This document shows positions 32,067-33,464 of a DNA stretch of 33,464 nt, piece after piece (position 1 is the first letter of the stretch; each line of letters opens with the position of its first letter). Made by a program: the position numbers and the translations under genes. The stretch is from contig JBKDZN010000072.1 in the NCBI GenBank assembly GCA_047971245.1, forward strand, positions 1 to 33,464, written 5' to 3'. The notes beneath the pieces were generated by a model. It did no database searches, was not told the origin of the DNA, and saw only the letters and a list, made by a program, of their open reading frames with translations. The stretch is from CADEDH01 sp047971245 (lineage in GTDB: Bacteria; Actinomycetota; Acidimicrobiia; Acidimicrobiales; SZUA-35).

Positions 32067-33464
32067 GTGCGCTACCCCGCCCCGCCCCTCGAAGGCCACT
32101 CCTGGCTCAACGGGGACCCCGTCGATCTCGGCGCCCTGCGCGGCCGGGTGGTGATCCTGCTGTTCTGGTCGCACGGGTGCGAGGCCTCCCTGATCAGGAT
32201 GCGGGAGGTGATCCGGCTGGTGGACGAGAACCAACCGGCGGTCGCCGCCATCGGGATCCACACCCCGCGATTCGGGTACGAGCACGGCGTCGCCCCGCTC
32301 CGGTCGGTGATGGCCGAGCGCCGGATCACCGTTCCGGTGCTCCACGATCCCGATGCGGCCACCTGGAACCGGTACAACCCCGACGGCTGGCCGGCCACCG
32401 TGGTCATCGACGGTCACGGCCGGACGATCGGTATGCACGCCGGCCTCGGCGAGCCCGGCATCCTGACCGACGCGGTCGCCCTCGGGGTGAGCGAGCTCGA
32501 CCTCGGCCGGCTCGACACCGATCCTCACGCCCCCGGCCGGCTGGTCGCACCGGAGCCGATGCCCGACACGCCCCTGGCCTTCCCGAACGGGGTGGCCCTG
32601 ACCGCCGATGGGTCCCTGGTCGTGGCGGACACGGGTCATGACCGGATCCTCGTGCTCGCCCTCGACGACGCCGGTCGACGGGCCGTGCCCCGGATCGAGG
32701 TGACGGGAATACCCCAGCCGGTGTCGGTGGCCGCGGAAGGGGACGAGCGGGTGCTGGCGGTCGGCCGGACCGGGGAGCTCATCGAGCTCGACCTCATCGG
32801 ACGGACCCGGCGGTCACTGCTCAGCGACCTGATCGCCCCCACCAGCGTCGTGTTCGATGTGGACGGGTCGATCGTGGTGGCCGACGCCGGCCGCGACCAG
32901 ATCTACCGGCTTCGGGGCGACGTCGACGATCGTCTCACCGTCGGCGTGATCGCCGGGTCGGGGGTCACCGGGCACCGCGACGGCTCCGCCGAGGCCTCCA
33001 GCCTGGCTCAGCCGTGCGGCCTGGCCCGGACCGAGGCCGGGCTGGTCTTCTGCGATGCGGCGTCCAGCAATGTCCGGTTGTTGACCGACCGGGGCCGGGT
33101 GGCGAGCATCACCGGCAACGACGAGTTCCGTTACGGCATGGCCGACGGCCCCGCCCACGCCGCCGTCCTGCAACGACCGAGCGATCTGGTGGTCCTGGAC
33201 GACGGGTCGATCATCATCGTCGACACCGGCAACAACCGGCTCCGGCGGCTGGCCAACCGGCGGATCAAGACCCTGGGCGCGTCCGGCCTCGACCGCCCGA
33301 TGGGGGCATGCGGCCTCCCGGACGGCCGGATCGTGGTGGCCGACACCGGCGGCCACCAGCTCGTCATGGTGGACGCGTCGCTCCAGCAGGCCTGGCCGAT
33401 CAAGCTGATCGGGGTGCCCCGGCCCGCCCCGCCGGCGGCGGTGTTGGCCGGCCCGCTCCGGCCC
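32067..33464 (+). CDS. thioredoxin-fold/NHL-repeat protein (NHLRC2-like), 3'-partial
   Basis: The frame is open to the window end, giving 466 visible residues and no stop. The GTG at 32067 has GGGGAG five bases before it; an in-frame GTG at 32037 is the alternative. Residues about 1-150 are a thioredoxin/TlpA-like domain (L-R-G-R-V-V-I-L-L-F-W-S-H-G-C38). NHLRC2-type proteins have C-C-I-N-C here; this one has G-C-E-A-S, i.e. C38-x-x-S41, so a dithiol redox reaction is unlikely. From about 165 on there are at least five NHL repeats with the V-V-A-D-T-G-x-x-R/Q-I pattern (F-P-N-G-V-A-L, A-P-T-S-V-V-F, Q-P-C-G-L-A, R-P-S-D-L-V-V, R-P-M-G-A-C), which form a beta-propeller. No signal peptide is seen. 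The role of bacterial members is not established. Confidence 0.88.
   Translation, partial: MRYPAPPLEGHSWLNGDPVDLGALRGRVVILLFWSHGCEASLIRMREVIRLVDENQPAVAAIGIHTPRFGYEHGVAPLRSVMAERRITVPVLHDPDAATWNRYNPDGWPATVVIDGHGRTIGMHAGLGEPGILTDAVALGVSELDLGRLDTDPHAPGRLVAPEPMPDTPLAFPNGVALTADGSLVVADTGHDRILVLALDDAGRRAVPRIEVTGIPQPVSVAAEGDERVLAVGRTGELIELDLIGRTRRSLLSDLIAPTSVVFDVDGSIVVADAGRDQIYRLRGDVDDRLTVGVIAGSGVTGHRDGSAEASSLAQPCGLARTEAGLVFCDAASSNVRLLTDRGRVASITGNDEFRYGMADGPAHAAVLQRPSDLVVLDDGSIIIVDTGNNRLRRLANRRIKTLGASGLDRPMGACGLPDGRIVVADTGGHQLVMVDASLQQAWPIKLIGVPRPAPPAAVLAGPLRP

Noticed and set aside
32024..32641. A plus-strand 205-codon frame at the right end
   Set aside because: Arg/Pro-rich shadow in a different frame from the thioredoxin-NHL gene, which has clear domains but no stop before the edge.

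Overview
The window is very GC-rich, uses many GTG starts and packs its genes tightly. It encodes Ser/Thr protein kinases, FHA-domain proteins, a UvrD2-type helicase with an HRDC tail and a mycothiol-type DsbA/nitroreductase homologue. Together these point to an actinobacterium, and the gene style fits an environmental Acidimicrobiia-like lineage (inference; no rRNA or other marker is present). I recognise 20 protein-coding genes, one cut by the right edge and one perhaps by the left edge. I found no rRNA, tRNA, CRISPR array, transposase or integrase. Very long antisense open frames, one over 4 kb, are GC-driven shadows.

Layout. 1-3.9 kb: a membrane FHA-trypsin protease and a membrane Ser/Thr kinase. 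4.1-5.4 kb: an unrecognised Cys-motif protein converging with a minus-strand Rv2466c-like oxidoreductase. 5.5-11 kb, plus strand: a CoA-transferase overlapping an FHA-HTH regulator, an amidase and an alkylsulfatase. 11-13.8 kb, minus strand: a GIY-YIG-like small protein, an acyl-CoA dehydrogenase and a second CoA-transferase. 14.2-16.2 kb: a membrane pseudokinase paralogous to the kinase. 16.2-20 kb, minus strand: glycolate oxidase glcD-glcE-glcF. 20.1-22.3 kb: an MBL hydrolase and an orphan prepilin peptidase. 22.3-28.9 kb, plus strand: the helicase, a class I fumarase and a two-CBM6 glycosidase-like protein. 28.9-32 kb, minus strand: an acyl-CoA synthetase and an M20 peptidase. 32.07 kb to the edge: a thioredoxin-fold/NHL-repeat protein.

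The most important observation is at 4807-5421 (minus). An Rv2466c-family protein carries an in-frame TGA exactly where the first Cys of the CPWC active site belongs. The frame reads D-P-I-(TGA)-P-W-C-W and continues for another 193 codons. Directly after the TGA lies a 9-bp hairpin with a GUU loop, at the distance expected of a bacterial SECIS element. I read this as a selenoprotein (Sec-Pro-Trp-Cys) that ordinary gene calling truncates to a protein lacking its active site. No Sec machinery is in the window, so the genome must be checked for selA, selB, selC and selD.

A second theme is phospho-signalling. The kinase and pseudokinase align at K40, D133 and position 151, and the second copy has lost the DFG Asp, the HxD His and the metal-binding Asn. 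Two FHA proteins (one on a protease, one on an HTH) are natural candidates for phospho-Thr readers. The metabolic genes describe an aerobic heterotroph using acyl-CoAs, amides, sulfate esters and glycolate.
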